A stretch of DNA of 64,000 nucleotides from Alloacidobacterium dinghuense (GTDB lineage Bacteria; Acidobacteriota; Terriglobia; Terriglobales; Acidobacteriaceae), in assembly GCF_014274465.1 (NCBI RefSeq), contig NZ_CP060394.1:1116001-1180000 (forward strand). The letters run 5' to 3'. Shown piece by piece: positions 1 through 8,810 of the stretch; the stretch's first letter is position 1, and every line of letters begins with the position of its first letter. The notes beneath the pieces were generated by a model. That model was not told where the DNA came from. It did not search any database and saw only the letters and a list, made by a program, of their open reading frames with translations. The translations under genes and the position numbers were made by a program.

Positions 1-1
1 G

Positions 2-238
2 GTAGTGATGGGACCGAACTATCAAAATTTTCGGACAATCGTAGATGTTCTACGGGCGCAAGATGCCATTCGTATCGTGCAACCCACCGAAATCGGAAAT
101 GAGTTGAACGTACTATTGTCCGATGAATTGGCTACCAAAGCCATCGGGGAGCGGGCCCATGCTGTATTTTCAGCAGAGGCTGGTGCGACCGCGCGTGCTG
201 TTGACGCGCTGACCGAGATTGTAAGTGAGCGACCATGA
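2..238 (+). CDS. waaA: 3-deoxy-D-manno-octulosonic acid transferase, C-terminal fragment (partial at window edge)
   Basis: Open at the left edge; only the last 78 codons are present. The segment VVMGPNYQNFRTI matches the GP.x.NF motif near the C-terminus of the GT30 KDO transferases, which add KDO to lipid IVA at the inner face of the inner membrane. The ending (ARAVDALTEIV) resembles the usual terminal helix of the family. The stop codon overlaps the lpxK start in an ATGA arrangement, so the two are translationally coupled, and the pairing of waaA with lpxK is a common lipid A/KDO arrangement. The call rests on this motif plus context. Confidence 0.8.
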   Translation, partial: VVMGPNYQNFRTIVDVLRAQDAIRIVQPTEIGNELNVLLSDELATKAIGERAHAVFSAEAGATARAVDALTEIVSERP

Positions 239-1224
239 CGCGCCGCCTGCTATTTCCGCTCAATCCCATCTATGCGGCGGCTGTCGGGGCAAAGAATGCT
301 GCTTTTGACAAAGGACTCGTCAGGGCGCGGCGTCTTCTATGGTCAGTGATCAGCGTCGGCAACATTTCTGTTGGAGGCTCTGGCAAAACGCCATTTGTCA
401 TCGCTCTTGCGAGGTTGCTGAAGCAACATGGCGTGTATGTCGATGTGCTGTCACGCGGCTACGGCCGCAACTCGGATGCAGTGGAACAGGTTGACCCGAC
501 TGGAGACGTGGAGCGCTTTGGTGATGAACCGGTCCTCATCGCGCAGTCCGCGAATGTGCCTGTCTACGTTGGAGCAAGGCGCTATGCAGCCGGGCTCCTT
601 GCGGAAAACATTTTGGGGAATAAGGGGATACACCTGCTCGACGATGGATTTCAGCATCGCAGGCTGGCAAGAGCAGTCGATATCGTCGTCATGCATCGCA
701 GTGATCTTCAGGAAAAGCTATTGCCTTCAGGGAATCTGCGCGAGTCGCTCGGCTCATTACACCGCGCGTCAGTTCTCGTTCTGCGAGAGGAGGATGTTGA
801 TCTGGAGCAGGAGTTGAAGCGGCGTGGCATCGAGAAGCCTGTCTGGTTCGTCAAGCGGTCGATCATCCTTCCAGAGAATCTCGGAAAGGCTGTCGCTTTC
901 TGCGGAATAGGCCGGCCTGATGAGTTCTTTCACTCCTTACAGAAGTTGGAGGGAAAGATCGTCGCAAGAAGCACCTTCGGCGATCATCATCGCTACAGTG
1001 AGGGCGATGTGCAACAACTTATTCGAATGGCACAGGCACAGAGAGCGGAGGCATTTCTTACCACAGAGAAAGATCTTGTGCGCTTGTCTCCAACTCAGAG
1101 AACGATGATGGCGTCAGTTGTGCCGCTCAAGGTTGCGAAATTGGTGACTGCTGTGCACGACGAAGCTTCTGTACTGCAAAGTCTTGAGGGACTGTTGCCA
1201 CCCAACTTTGCACATTCTCTGTGA
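235..1224 (+). CDS. lpxK: Tetraacyldisaccharide 4'-kinase
   Basis: LpxK phosphorylates the 4' position of tetraacyldisaccharide-1-phosphate to give lipid IVA, acting at the inner membrane. The 329-residue protein has the usual family length. A Walker A loop SVGNISVGGSGKTP lies at residues 40-53, and the LpxK signature LLDDGFQHRR lies near residue 138. An N-terminal hydrophobic/amphipathic helix (LLFPLNPIYAAAVGAK) is typical of the membrane-associated family. The start overlaps the waaA stop by 4 bases. It sits first among complete genes in a plus-strand LPS run continuing into a GT9 glycosyltransferase. Confidence 0.95.
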   Translation: MTRRLLFPLNPIYAAAVGAKNAAFDKGLVRARRLLWSVISVGNISVGGSGKTPFVIALARLLKQHGVYVDVLSRGYGRNSDAVEQVDPTGDVERFGDEPVLIAQSANVPVYVGARRYAAGLLAENILGNKGIHLLDDGFQHRRLARAVDIVVMHRSDLQEKLLPSGNLRESLGSLHRASVLVLREEDVDLEQELKRRGIEKPVWFVKRSIILPENLGKAVAFCGIGRPDEFFHSLQKLEGKIVARSTFGDHHRYSEGDVQQLIRMAQAQRAEAFLTTEKDLVRLSPTQRTMMASVVPLKVAKLVTAVHDEASVLQSLEGLLPPNFAHSL

Positions 1225-1236
1225 GAAAATTAGAGT

Positions 1237-2298
1237 TTGCCAACAGAAAGTCAGCAGTTACGAGTGCTCATTGTGCGGCTGGGCGCAATGGGCGACATTC
1301 TCCATGCCCTGCCTGCAGTTACAGCCTTGCGTGCAAGGCACCCCGAGTGGTTCATTGGTTGGGCAGTGGAGCCGCAGTGGCGTGGATTGTTGGCTGGAGA
1401 AGGTGCTGACGTCAGAGGGGCGGCAATGCCACTCGTCGATGCGCTTCACATCGTACTGGCCAAAGATTGGGCGCGACGGCCGCTAAGTCCCAGTACTATA
1501 GAGCAGATTCGTCAGACACGCCGCGAACTACGTGCTGCACGATACGACATCTGCCTTGACCTGCAGGGGGCTGTGCGCTCCGCTGTGCTCGGAAAATGGG
1601 CGCATCCGCGGCGGCTTTTAGGAGAAGATAAGCCGCGTGAATGGGCTGCGCGGTATCTTTTTGACGAACATATTGCAACACAGGGGACACATGTGATCGA
1701 GCAAGCCGTTGAAGTGGCAAATGCCGTCACTCGTGAGAATTTGCCGCTCATGTTGCCCTGTCTGCCGGTAAGTGAAAGGGCCGAGCGAAACTGCAACACA
1801 AAGCTTGCGGCATTCGGGGGTAAGCCGTTCGTTATTCTGAATCCGGGAGCCGGATGGGGAGCGAAGCGATGGCCCACTGAACGTTTTGGTGAGGTGGCTC
1901 GCACTTGTGCCGACAAGGGATATGGCGCAGTAATCAATTCCGGACCAGGGGAGGAAATGCTGGCCGCAGAAGTGTGCTCTGCGAGCGGAAATACTGCCAT
2001 GAGTCTTTCTCCGACGCTCGACGAACTGATTGCTCTCACGCGTCGCGCGTCATTGGTGATTGCAGGCGACACAGGACCACTGCATCTGGCGTCGGCGTTG
2101 GGTAAGCCCGTCGTCGGTATCTTTGGCCCTACGGACCCCGCCCGGAACGGGCCGTTCGGGGGAAAGTTTCGGATTCTGCGGCATCCTGAGAGCAAGCGCG
2201 ATCACACTCGCCGCGCCGAGCCGGAAGCCGGTCTGCTGACGATCTCAGCTGCTGAAGTTTCGAGTGCTGCAATGGAGCTCTTAGAAGATGTCCGCTGA
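1237..2298 (+). CDS. Glycosyltransferase family 9 (heptosyltransferase I-like)
   Basis: A GT9 enzyme of 353 residues, most likely transferring heptose or a related sugar to the KDO/lipid A core. The N-terminus LRVLIVRLGAMGDILHALPAV is the typical acceptor-domain start of heptosyltransferases. The segment LDLQGAVRSAVL and the C-terminal nucleotide-sugar motif GDTGPLHLASALGKPVVGIFG followed by PTDP are diagnostic. The chosen start is TTG at 1237, which puts the beta-strand LRVLIVRLG at residue 8. It follows lpxK by 12 bases and overlaps the next gene by 11, so it belongs to the LPS operon. The closest named relative would be WaaC, but the exact sugar cannot be read from sequence. Confidence 0.85.
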   Translation: MPTESQQLRVLIVRLGAMGDILHALPAVTALRARHPEWFIGWAVEPQWRGLLAGEGADVRGAAMPLVDALHIVLAKDWARRPLSPSTIEQIRQTRRELRAARYDICLDLQGAVRSAVLGKWAHPRRLLGEDKPREWAARYLFDEHIATQGTHVIEQAVEVANAVTRENLPLMLPCLPVSERAERNCNTKLAAFGGKPFVILNPGAGWGAKRWPTERFGEVARTCADKGYGAVINSGPGEEMLAAEVCSASGNTAMSLSPTLDELIALTRRASLVIAGDTGPLHLASALGKPVVGIFGPTDPARNGPFGGKFRILRHPESKRDHTRRAEPEAGLLTISAAEVSSAAMELLEDVR

Positions 2299-2857
2299 CT
2301 GGAGTATGGTTGCGCGGCGTATTCGCGTGCCTATGGGCTTTGTCTTTGCCGGCGTCTACATCTGGCTGGCGCGCCCCACGCTTCTATCTATGGCATGGAG
2401 CCTGCTGCTGGTAGCGCCCGGCCTGTGGCTGCGCGGCTATGCAGCTGGATATGTGAAGAAGAACGCTGAGTTGACGATGACCGGACCTTACTCGTACACG
2501 CGCAATCCGTTATATCTGGGCTCGATGTTGATCGCGTTTGGATTTGCAGCTGCATCTAAAAGTATTGTGATTGTGCTCTTGCTGGCTGCGCTTTTTGCGA
2601 TTATCTACATTCCCGTGATTCGATCGGAAGAGGAGTTTCTGCGATCAAAATTCGCAGATTTTGATACGTATGCAGCACGCGTTCCACGTCTGATACCACG
2701 CGTGACCCCCGCTCGTGTCGGAGGCAGCATCGGTTCCGAAATAGAGCGAGGTAGTTTTTCTTTCCCGCTGTACCGCAAGCACCGCGAGTACAATGCACTC
2801 ATGGGTGCGACGGCCATATATGCTGTGCTCGCCCTCAGAGTTTTTTTCAAGCATTAG
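2288..2857 (+). CDS. Isoprenylcysteine carboxyl methyltransferase / PEMT-like membrane methyltransferase
   Basis: A 189-residue membrane protein with about four hydrophobic helices. The signature GPYSYTRNPLYLGSML near residues 65-80 and the later EEEFL..KF..FD.Y segment are typical of the ICMT/PEMT-type S-adenosylmethionine methyltransferases. The substrate is unknown; bacterial members methylate lipids, steroid-like or small molecules, and the location in an LPS operon suggests an envelope lipid. The start overlaps the GT9 gene by 11 bases, indicating coupling. The last 50 residues carry an extra hydrophobic segment (ALMGATAIYAVLALRVFF) beyond the core domain. Confidence 0.75.
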   Translation: MSADWSMVARRIRVPMGFVFAGVYIWLARPTLLSMAWSLLLVAPGLWLRGYAAGYVKKNAELTMTGPYSYTRNPLYLGSMLIAFGFAAASKSIVIVLLLAALFAIIYIPVIRSEEEFLRSKFADFDTYAARVPRLIPRVTPARVGGSIGSEIERGSFSFPLYRKHREYNALMGATAIYAVLALRVFFKH

Positions 2858-2874
2858 AAGAGTGAGCACGGATT

Positions 2875-3669
2875 TTGAATTGGCGTCGTGGATTTCTCCC
2901 CATCCTTTTGTGCTTTTTGTTGCTGGCGGTTATACGGGCCCAAAGTTCGCAGACTCAGCCTGTTCAAAACAGTCCCCAGCTTCCGGCTCCGCATCCTGGC
3001 CTCGGTCTCCCGGCCAGGCAGAGCCTCACTTATAGCGTAGACTGGCGCGTCTTTCCTGCTGGCACCGTAACCTTCCGTCAGGAAGCGGACGGCGATGTAC
3101 AGCGCATCACCGTTGTCGGCGATTCGATCGGTGCCGTGAATCTCATCTACCGCGTCAGCGACCGCTTTCAGTCTTCCTTTAACCGGCGCACTGGATGCTC
3201 CCTTGGATTCAGCAAACAGCTCATCGAGGGGCGCCGTCAGGTGAACAGCGACCTGAAGTTCAATTATCTACAGGGCAAGGGGATCCTGGATGAGAAGAAC
3301 CTCGTCTCCGGCATCAGCAAGCACCAGGAGACCGCGATTCCTGCGTGCGTATCGGACCTGCTCTCCGCGATTTTCTACACAGCATCGCAGCCCTTACAGA
3401 CTGGCGAGGGTTTTCAGATGCCGATTTTCGACGCGGGAAAAACGATTCCTGTAACCATGAAGATTGAGGGTAAGGAATCGGTCAAGACGCCTACAGGGAC
3501 ATATCAGACCGTACGGGTACAGCCTACTGCGGACGCAGGCGTGGTGAAGAACCGCGGTAACATCTGGATATGGTACACGGATGATGATCGCCACATGCCG
3601 GTGCAGATGCGGGCGCGACTCTTCTGGGGAACGATTACGTTCCTGCTGACAAACGTCGAACAGAAATGA
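2875..3669 (+). CDS. DUF3108 domain secreted protein
   Basis: A 264-residue protein with a cleavable-looking signal (RRGFLPILLCFLLLAVIRAQS) followed by a Pro/Gln-rich linker. The body, with QSLTYSVDWRVFPAGTVTF, a mixed beta pattern and the ending segment ETIPV..K.EGKESVKTPTGTYQTVRVQP, fits the DUF3108 family of periplasmic beta-rich proteins of unknown function. The chosen start is TTG at 2875; no strong Shine-Dalgarno is visible. It is the last gene of the LPS operon, 17 bases after the methyltransferase, and ends one base before a convergent gene. A role in envelope lipid or LPS handling is only an inference from position. Confidence 0.7.
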   Translation: MNWRRGFLPILLCFLLLAVIRAQSSQTQPVQNSPQLPAPHPGLGLPARQSLTYSVDWRVFPAGTVTFRQEADGDVQRITVVGDSIGAVNLIYRVSDRFQSSFNRRTGCSLGFSKQLIEGRRQVNSDLKFNYLQGKGILDEKNLVSGISKHQETAIPACVSDLLSAIFYTASQPLQTGEGFQMPIFDAGKTIPVTMKIEGKESVKTPTGTYQTVRVQPTADAGVVKNRGNIWIWYTDDDRHMPVQMRARLFWGTITFLLTNVEQK

Positions 3670-3670
3670 A

Positions 3671-3994
3671 TTACTGGATTCGATACCGCTCACGCATCAA
3701 TCGCTGCAGGCGCGGCTTGTAAATAAGGTTGTAAGCCAGTTCCTTATCCGGAAACATGGCCAGCGCAGCGCGACGGGTATCGGCTACCATTGCGGCGGCT
3801 TCGTCGACGGTAAGGGTGTTGTCCTGGCTGATGACCGACATCACCATGTTCATCATCATTTGCAGGCGGCGGATCTTACGCTGTTCCTCGCGCAGTTCTT
3901 CAAGGGTCTGAGGTGAAGACTCACCATTTGTAGCGGGGGAGTTGATGTGTGTACGCGGAAGGTCTCTGCTACCATCAACTTCACTTGGGCCCAT
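3671..3994 (-). CDS. Small conserved hypothetical protein
   Basis: A 107-residue protein of no recognised family. The first 30 residues are polar and look disordered; residues 31-107 form a charged helical region with EELREEQRKIRRLQMMMN followed by an Ala/Glu-rich segment and a strongly basic end (RLQRLMRERYRIQ). The Met-rich MMMNMV stretch may be an exposed hydrophobic patch. It converges on the DUF3108 gene with a single intervening base and lies 104 bases downstream of comEC in the same direction. Coding sense is supported by the lack of competing frames and by sensible composition; function unknown. Confidence 0.6.
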   Translation of the reverse strand: MGPSEVDGSRDLPRTHINSPATNGESSPQTLEELREEQRKIRRLQMMMNMVMSVISQDNTLTVDEAAAMVADTRRAALAMFPDKELAYNLIYKPRLQRLMRERYRIQ

Positions 3995-4098
3995 TCTTGT
4001 CCTCCATAGGCGACTTTGGGGCTTGCTTTCCCGTCATCCTACAACGGTAGGGATGCTCTGCAAATGGAAAAGATGCTTGCTTTAACCGATTTGGTACC

Positions 4099-6807
4099 TT
4101 ACCTGACTGGAACCTGCCGCCATCCAGCCGTAGTGACATGCTTTCCATCGAGGTAAAACGTTGAAGCCCCAAGCAAGTCTGTCCGATAGGTATGAACGTT
4201 GGCAGTCTCAAGCTTTTCAAGAGTTTCTAGTTTAGGGTGGCCATAGTAGTTGCGCTGCCCGACCGAAATGACGGCATAAGAAGGCGATACGGCCCCAAGA
4301 AATCCGGATGTGGTGGACGTCTTGCTGCCGTGGTGGCCCACCTTCAACAGATCAGAGCGCAGATTGCCCAAGGCAACCATGCTTGCCTCGCTTGGCGCTT
4401 CGGCGTCTCCTTCCAGGAGGGCAGAAGTTGCGCCAAAGCTTACGCGCAGTACCAGGGAATCGTCATTGCTAGGACTTGTCTTGGGAATGTAGCCACGCGC
4501 TGGAGAAAGAACATGGATGTCGACGCTTCCGAAGTGAAATGAATCGCCCGCCATTTTGCGAAGTGTCTTGATGCCAAGTACTTCTGTTTCGCGCATGAGG
4601 CGGTCGTAAGCCGGCGAATTCGGGTTACATCCAATCCACAACTCACGCGGACGAAAGTTTTCGAGAACTGTTGGCATACCGCCTATGTGATCGGCGTGAG
4701 CATGGGTGATCGCTACAGCGTCCAGCCTGCGAATGCCGCGCGCCCACAACATCTGCGAGACAACATCCTCGCCCATATCGAATTTCGAGTCAGCTGACGT
4801 ACCGGCAATGCCGCCAGCGTCGATGAGCAGTGTCTTTCCGTCCGGCGTGACCACCAGCAACGAGTCGCCTTGCCCAACGTCAATTGTCGTTATTTCCAAT
4901 GCGTCATGGCGATAGAGAAGCCGATGTGGCAGGAGCACAATCGAAGCAGCAATTGCAAGTGAGCTTATCGCGATGGCAATCGCGAAGCGGTTTGCCCGGA
5001 CGATCCATATCGCAAATGCGGAACAGATCATCCAGCAGATAATGGCCGCAATGGATGGTGTTGGCGTGCGCAGATCGCTAGACATCGTGGCGGCAAACAG
5101 ATGAACAGTCCACAGTACCGCATGCAGCACAGATGTCGTTATAGCAGCCGGCACGAATGCGGCGACAGGCACAATCAGCACAGCCAGAAGCGTAAGAATC
5201 GCGGATGGCAGAAGAATGCCAAGCAACGGAATTACGACAAAATTCACAGGTAATGCAACGGCAGTAATGCGGTGAAAATAGAGAGCCATCGGCAGCGACA
5301 TGACTAGCTCCACGATGACCGAAATCAGTAACAGCTCAACAGATCTGAGGGATATACGCAGAAGAAAAGGGATGCAGTTGGCTGCTCTCCGGCCCGCCAA
5401 GAGGCGAGTATGCTCCACAATCAGCCGCAGGCTTACCCGAAATTGCGCGACTCGTGGAGGAAGCGTCGGATCAATTGCCAACAGCCAAGGGTCGCGCAAC
5501 GCTGCAAGATAGGGTGCGAAGGTCTTTTCCGCAATCGGCGCGGCAATACCCGCAATCGCCAGCACGGAGAGCAACGTCATCTGAAATCCGGCGTCGAAGA
5601 GTGCCTGCGGTTTCATCACTAGCAGGGCAAGAGCCGCAAAGGCAATTGCATTCAGCGCGTTACGCTCCCGCCATAAGAGCCGACCCAGAAGAAATAGTGC
5701 GATCATCCAGAACGAGCGCTGCACCGGTTGGCCGTATCCGGTAAAGAGCGCATAGAAGAAGGCAAGCAGAATGGTGGTGGATGTTGCTGGAATGCGTGGG
5801 ACGCGGACAGCCTTCGCGATGAAGAAGATGAGTCCAGCAAAAATCGCCAGGTGCATGCCGGAGACAACAAGCAGATGGAACGATCCCGTACGTTCGAAGC
5901 CGGTACGCACACCACGTGAGAGATAGCTCCGGTCACCGGTCAGCATCGCCGCCAGCATAGTCGCATCTTCGTGGTTCAGTCTGAAGAAGGAAGGCAACTT
6001 CGATGACGATTCTTGATCGTCCGCGAAGGCGAGCAGGCGTGAGCTTGCATTCAGTTGAATCGTGTGTAGCCGGCACCGAGGCGATGCATAAGCCGTTTTG
6101 GAAATGATTGTGAATCCAGCTGGTTTGCCATTGCCAAATGCCCCAATGCCCTCGTTGAGCATATACTCGCGCTCGTCCCACACTCCGGGATCGAGATATC
6201 TTTCAGGCTGTCGCATGGTTACCGTCGCGCGCACCGTATCGGCGCACGTAATGGCCGGCAATACAGCATCTGACGGTGCATAGAGTGTCAGGGAAAGGCC
6301 GCCCGTCACCTCCCGTTTTGTACCGGCTTCCGAAAATATGGACGTTACGGCAATTTGTACTTGTTGGCTTTGCTCCTCCCGTGGCTTATCCGAAAAAGGA
6401 AGCGTAGATTCGATGCGCCGCATCGGTCCAAGTCTGATGACCGTTCCCTCGATAGTTCGTTGTGTCCCGTCGGCAAGCTGGACAAGCTGAGTTTGCGGAT
6501 CTGGTCGTGGAGCAATCTCTGCGCAAACGGCTCCGAGAAGAAGAAAGACGACACCAAGCGGCAACGAAGAAACTTTGGACTCCTTGTACGCGGCCACTAG
6601 GGACACGATGCCGCAAAGAAAGAGCCCAAAGAGGAGCAGTGCAGGGGAGAGCCAGATATAGCGTGCAATGGAAATGCCAACTGAAAAACAAATAGAAGCG
6701 AACAGCAAGGGAACAAAATGGAAGCGTAATGGTTCAGTGATCATAGAAAACGGCGCGTCTTTATCGATGCCCGAGACATGATCCGCCATCGCTCCAGCAG
6801 AGGTCAA
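4099..6807 (-). CDS. comEC: ComEC/Rec2-type DNA uptake channel protein
   Basis: ComEC forms the inner-membrane channel for single-stranded DNA during natural transformation. The 902-residue protein has N-terminal membrane helices and an OB-like DUF4131 region (to about residue 240), the multi-helix Competence domain with SFHLLVVSGMHLAIF (around residue 310), and a C-terminal metallo-beta-lactamase-like domain with TTIDVGQGDSLLVV (about 640) and HAHADHIGG (about 700). The metal-binding HxHxDH is intact. The stop of rlmD overlaps a TTG start at 6807; the first ATG is at 6789 and remains an alternative. No other competence or type IV pilus gene is in the window. Confidence 0.92.
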   Translation of the reverse strand: MTSAGAMADHVSGIDKDAPFSMITEPLRFHFVPLLFASICFSVGISIARYIWLSPALLLFGLFLCGIVSLVAAYKESKVSSLPLGVVFLLLGAVCAEIAPRPDPQTQLVQLADGTQRTIEGTVIRLGPMRRIESTLPFSDKPREEQSQQVQIAVTSIFSEAGTKREVTGGLSLTLYAPSDAVLPAITCADTVRATVTMRQPERYLDPGVWDEREYMLNEGIGAFGNGKPAGFTIISKTAYASPRCRLHTIQLNASSRLLAFADDQESSSKLPSFFRLNHEDATMLAAMLTGDRSYLSRGVRTGFERTGSFHLLVVSGMHLAIFAGLIFFIAKAVRVPRIPATSTTILLAFFYALFTGYGQPVQRSFWMIALFLLGRLLWRERNALNAIAFAALALLVMKPQALFDAGFQMTLLSVLAIAGIAAPIAEKTFAPYLAALRDPWLLAIDPTLPPRVAQFRVSLRLIVEHTRLLAGRRAANCIPFLLRISLRSVELLLISVIVELVMSLPMALYFHRITAVALPVNFVVIPLLGILLPSAILTLLAVLIVPVAAFVPAAITTSVLHAVLWTVHLFAATMSSDLRTPTPSIAAIICWMICSAFAIWIVRANRFAIAIAISSLAIAASIVLLPHRLLYRHDALEITTIDVGQGDSLLVVTPDGKTLLIDAGGIAGTSADSKFDMGEDVVSQMLWARGIRRLDAVAITHAHADHIGGMPTVLENFRPRELWIGCNPNSPAYDRLMRETEVLGIKTLRKMAGDSFHFGSVDIHVLSPARGYIPKTSPSNDDSLVLRVSFGATSALLEGDAEAPSEASMVALGNLRSDLLKVGHHGSKTSTTSGFLGAVSPSYAVISVGQRNYYGHPKLETLEKLETANVHTYRTDLLGASTFYLDGKHVTTAGWRQVPVR

Positions 6808-8072
6808 CCGAGCGACAACACCGTGACGCTTTCGAGATGGAACGTCTGCGGAAAGAGATCCACCATGTGAATAGTTCTGAGGTGATAACCGGATTCTACC
6901 AACGCGCGGAGATCGCGCGAGAGCGTTGACGGGTCACACGAGACGTAAACGATGGTCTGCGGCCTTACTTTGGTAAGCAGGGAGACGACTTTGCCTCCAA
7001 GGCCAGTGCGCGGCGGGTCTATGACGACAAGGTCGGGCGTTCCTCCTTGCGGTCTGTGCAAGAACTCCAGGGTGCCACTCCGAACCGTTTTGTGCGCGTC
7101 GCTAGAAAGATTCCGACGCAGATCGTTCCATGACGATGGAGCAGCTTCAACTGCAACAATCTTCCCAAAGTTCCGGCCGAGTGCCTGCGCAAACAACCCA
7201 ACACCCGCATATAAATCCCATGCAAGTCCGCCGGAAAACTCCGCAGTGACAAGCTCGACCAGCTGCGAAACGAGAAATCGATTCACTTGAAAAAAGGATC
7301 CGGCGCTCACGGAATATGCAAAATCACCCACTCGATACGAGAGCGCCTGTGCTGCCCACTCGGCCACATGTTTATCCGGGTGTTTTGCGTCGCTGGTTGA
7401 GAAGACGCTTGCCCCAGCGAGCGCTGGAAGCTCTTGTCGCAAATCCTCGCAAACTTCTTTCAGCGCTGAGGGCAAGTTCCTGACTAAGTGCCGCGTCCTA
7501 AGCGACAGGAGCAGCTCGCTCTCATCGCCGTTTGAGAAGAATTCGATTTCGTCGAATTCTTGAAAAAACTCCGAACCGATTCGTGTTGCGGCGGCACTAG
7601 CTCGTTGCAGCAAGGGAGCTGCGATAGGGCATCTGTTTACCGCAAGATTCGAGTGGGAGGCACGCTTCTTATAGCAAAGAGCGAAGGGTTCACGTTGTAT
7701 GTGCAGGCGCACGCGATTGCGGTAAGCGAGCGGCTCCGCGGATACCGAAATAATCTCAGGAATGGAAGCGATCCGCGCCCTCTCGAGCGTTTCCCGCAAA
7801 ATATTGACCTTTAGGTCCACCTGCTGTGCGTAAGCAGCGTGCTGATATTGGCACCCACCGCATTGCCCAAAATAATCACAAGGGGCAGCCGCACGTTCGT
7901 TCGATGGATCAAGCACGCCATCCAACTCCGCATTGGCATAGCTGCCTTTGTCTTCGGTGATGTGTGCCTCAACAACTTCGCCGGGCAGCGTAAAAGGCAC
8001 AAAAATCGCTTTGCCGTCGGCACGTGCAAGTCCTGCACCGCCATAGACGCACTTTTCAATCTCAAGCCTCAT
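6804..8072 (-). CDS. rlmD: 23S rRNA (uracil-C5)-methyltransferase, RumA/RlmD family
   Basis: A 422-residue SAM-dependent RNA uracil-5-methyltransferase. It has an N-terminal TRAM-like region (residues 1-60), the iron-sulfur cluster motif CDYFGQCGGC (C-x5-C-x2-C), the methyltransferase motif WDLYAGVGLFAQAL, the conserved DPPRTGL, the catalytic cysteine in YVSCDPSTLSRD and the terminal HLESV general-base motif. RlmD methylates U1939 of 23S rRNA in Escherichia coli; RlmC and TrmA are related, so the exact site is inferred from length and the cluster cysteines. Both ends overlap neighbours by 4 bases, so it is in the middle of a coupled operon. Confidence 0.9.
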   Translation of the reverse strand: MRLEIEKCVYGGAGLARADGKAIFVPFTLPGEVVEAHITEDKGSYANAELDGVLDPSNERAAAPCDYFGQCGGCQYQHAAYAQQVDLKVNILRETLERARIASIPEIISVSAEPLAYRNRVRLHIQREPFALCYKKRASHSNLAVNRCPIAAPLLQRASAAATRIGSEFFQEFDEIEFFSNGDESELLLSLRTRHLVRNLPSALKEVCEDLRQELPALAGASVFSTSDAKHPDKHVAEWAAQALSYRVGDFAYSVSAGSFFQVNRFLVSQLVELVTAEFSGGLAWDLYAGVGLFAQALGRNFGKIVAVEAAPSSWNDLRRNLSSDAHKTVRSGTLEFLHRPQGGTPDLVVIDPPRTGLGGKVVSLLTKVRPQTIVYVSCDPSTLSRDLRALVESGYHLRTIHMVDLFPQTFHLESVTVLSLG

Positions 8073-8776
8073 AGCTGGCTCATGTAAAAGAGGCTGAAGC
8101 GCGGTAACCGGTATTTCTCGAGCAGTCGTTTGTGCAGAAATTGTTGTTCGATCTGGCGAATCTGCACCGCCTGCATACGCCTTCGATAGGGAGCCAATTC
8201 ACGCGATGCTTGTTCGCGGACCGCTGTCAGATCGGCTTCTGCTGTGGTGGCGAGCAACAACGCAAAAAGCTTTTCTTCAAGTACAGTGAGTGTTCGCTCC
8301 AATTCTTCGAGTTCCGGCTGCTCGGTACGAACGCCTGTCGCTAGTCCGCGCAATCGCTGATTCATTTCGTGAGCCCCCTCTTCGGCGATGCCTGTAAGTG
8401 TCGCGGTCAGTAAAGCACTGGCACACGATTCAAGGTGATTCGCAATTCGGTCAGCTTCAAACCCGGGTGCAGGCTCTTCTTTACCGCGCGCGGGTGAGGC
8501 GCCAACCGATGCTTCTTGCATCTCCTCGACCGCCGTCATGACCTCCTGTGTGCAATACGCGAGGCCATTCACGCGGCGAACACGTGTCCGCGATTTTCGG
8601 GATTCATATTTGTCGAACGCGGCATCGATACCGCGCAGCACCGCGGTCAGTGGTACGCCTGCCTCACGCCAGGTTTCAATCAACGCCCAGTCAAGCGTCG
8701 ACAGCAACAACAGCGAGCCCCGCCGCCGCTGGAAGTGCTCTTCGATCTCCGTGAAGTAATTGAAATAGTTTTCCAA
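8069..8776 (-). CDS. Conserved hypothetical helical protein
   Basis: A 235-residue protein that I do not recognise. It is predicted almost wholly helical: residues 1-90 hold MENYFNYFTEIEEHFQRRRG, an aromatic start, and a basic segment RKSRTRVRRVNG; residues 100-235 alternate charged and hydrophobic residues (VRTEQPELEELERTLTVLEEKL), consistent with a coiled coil. There is no signal peptide or membrane helix. It overlaps rlmD by 4 bases and follows coaX by 34, so it is translated with RNA-modification and cofactor genes. A nucleic-acid-associated role would be a guess from the basic patches. Confidence 0.65.
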   Translation of the reverse strand: MENYFNYFTEIEEHFQRRRGSLLLLSTLDWALIETWREAGVPLTAVLRGIDAAFDKYESRKSRTRVRRVNGLAYCTQEVMTAVEEMQEASVGASPARGKEEPAPGFEADRIANHLESCASALLTATLTGIAEEGAHEMNQRLRGLATGVRTEQPELEELERTLTVLEEKLFALLLATTAEADLTAVREQASRELAPYRRRMQAVQIRQIEQQFLHKRLLEKYRLPRFSLFYMSQL

Positions 8777-8810
8777 GGTACGACGATATTAGGAGGCGGA
8801 CGCCTGCGGT

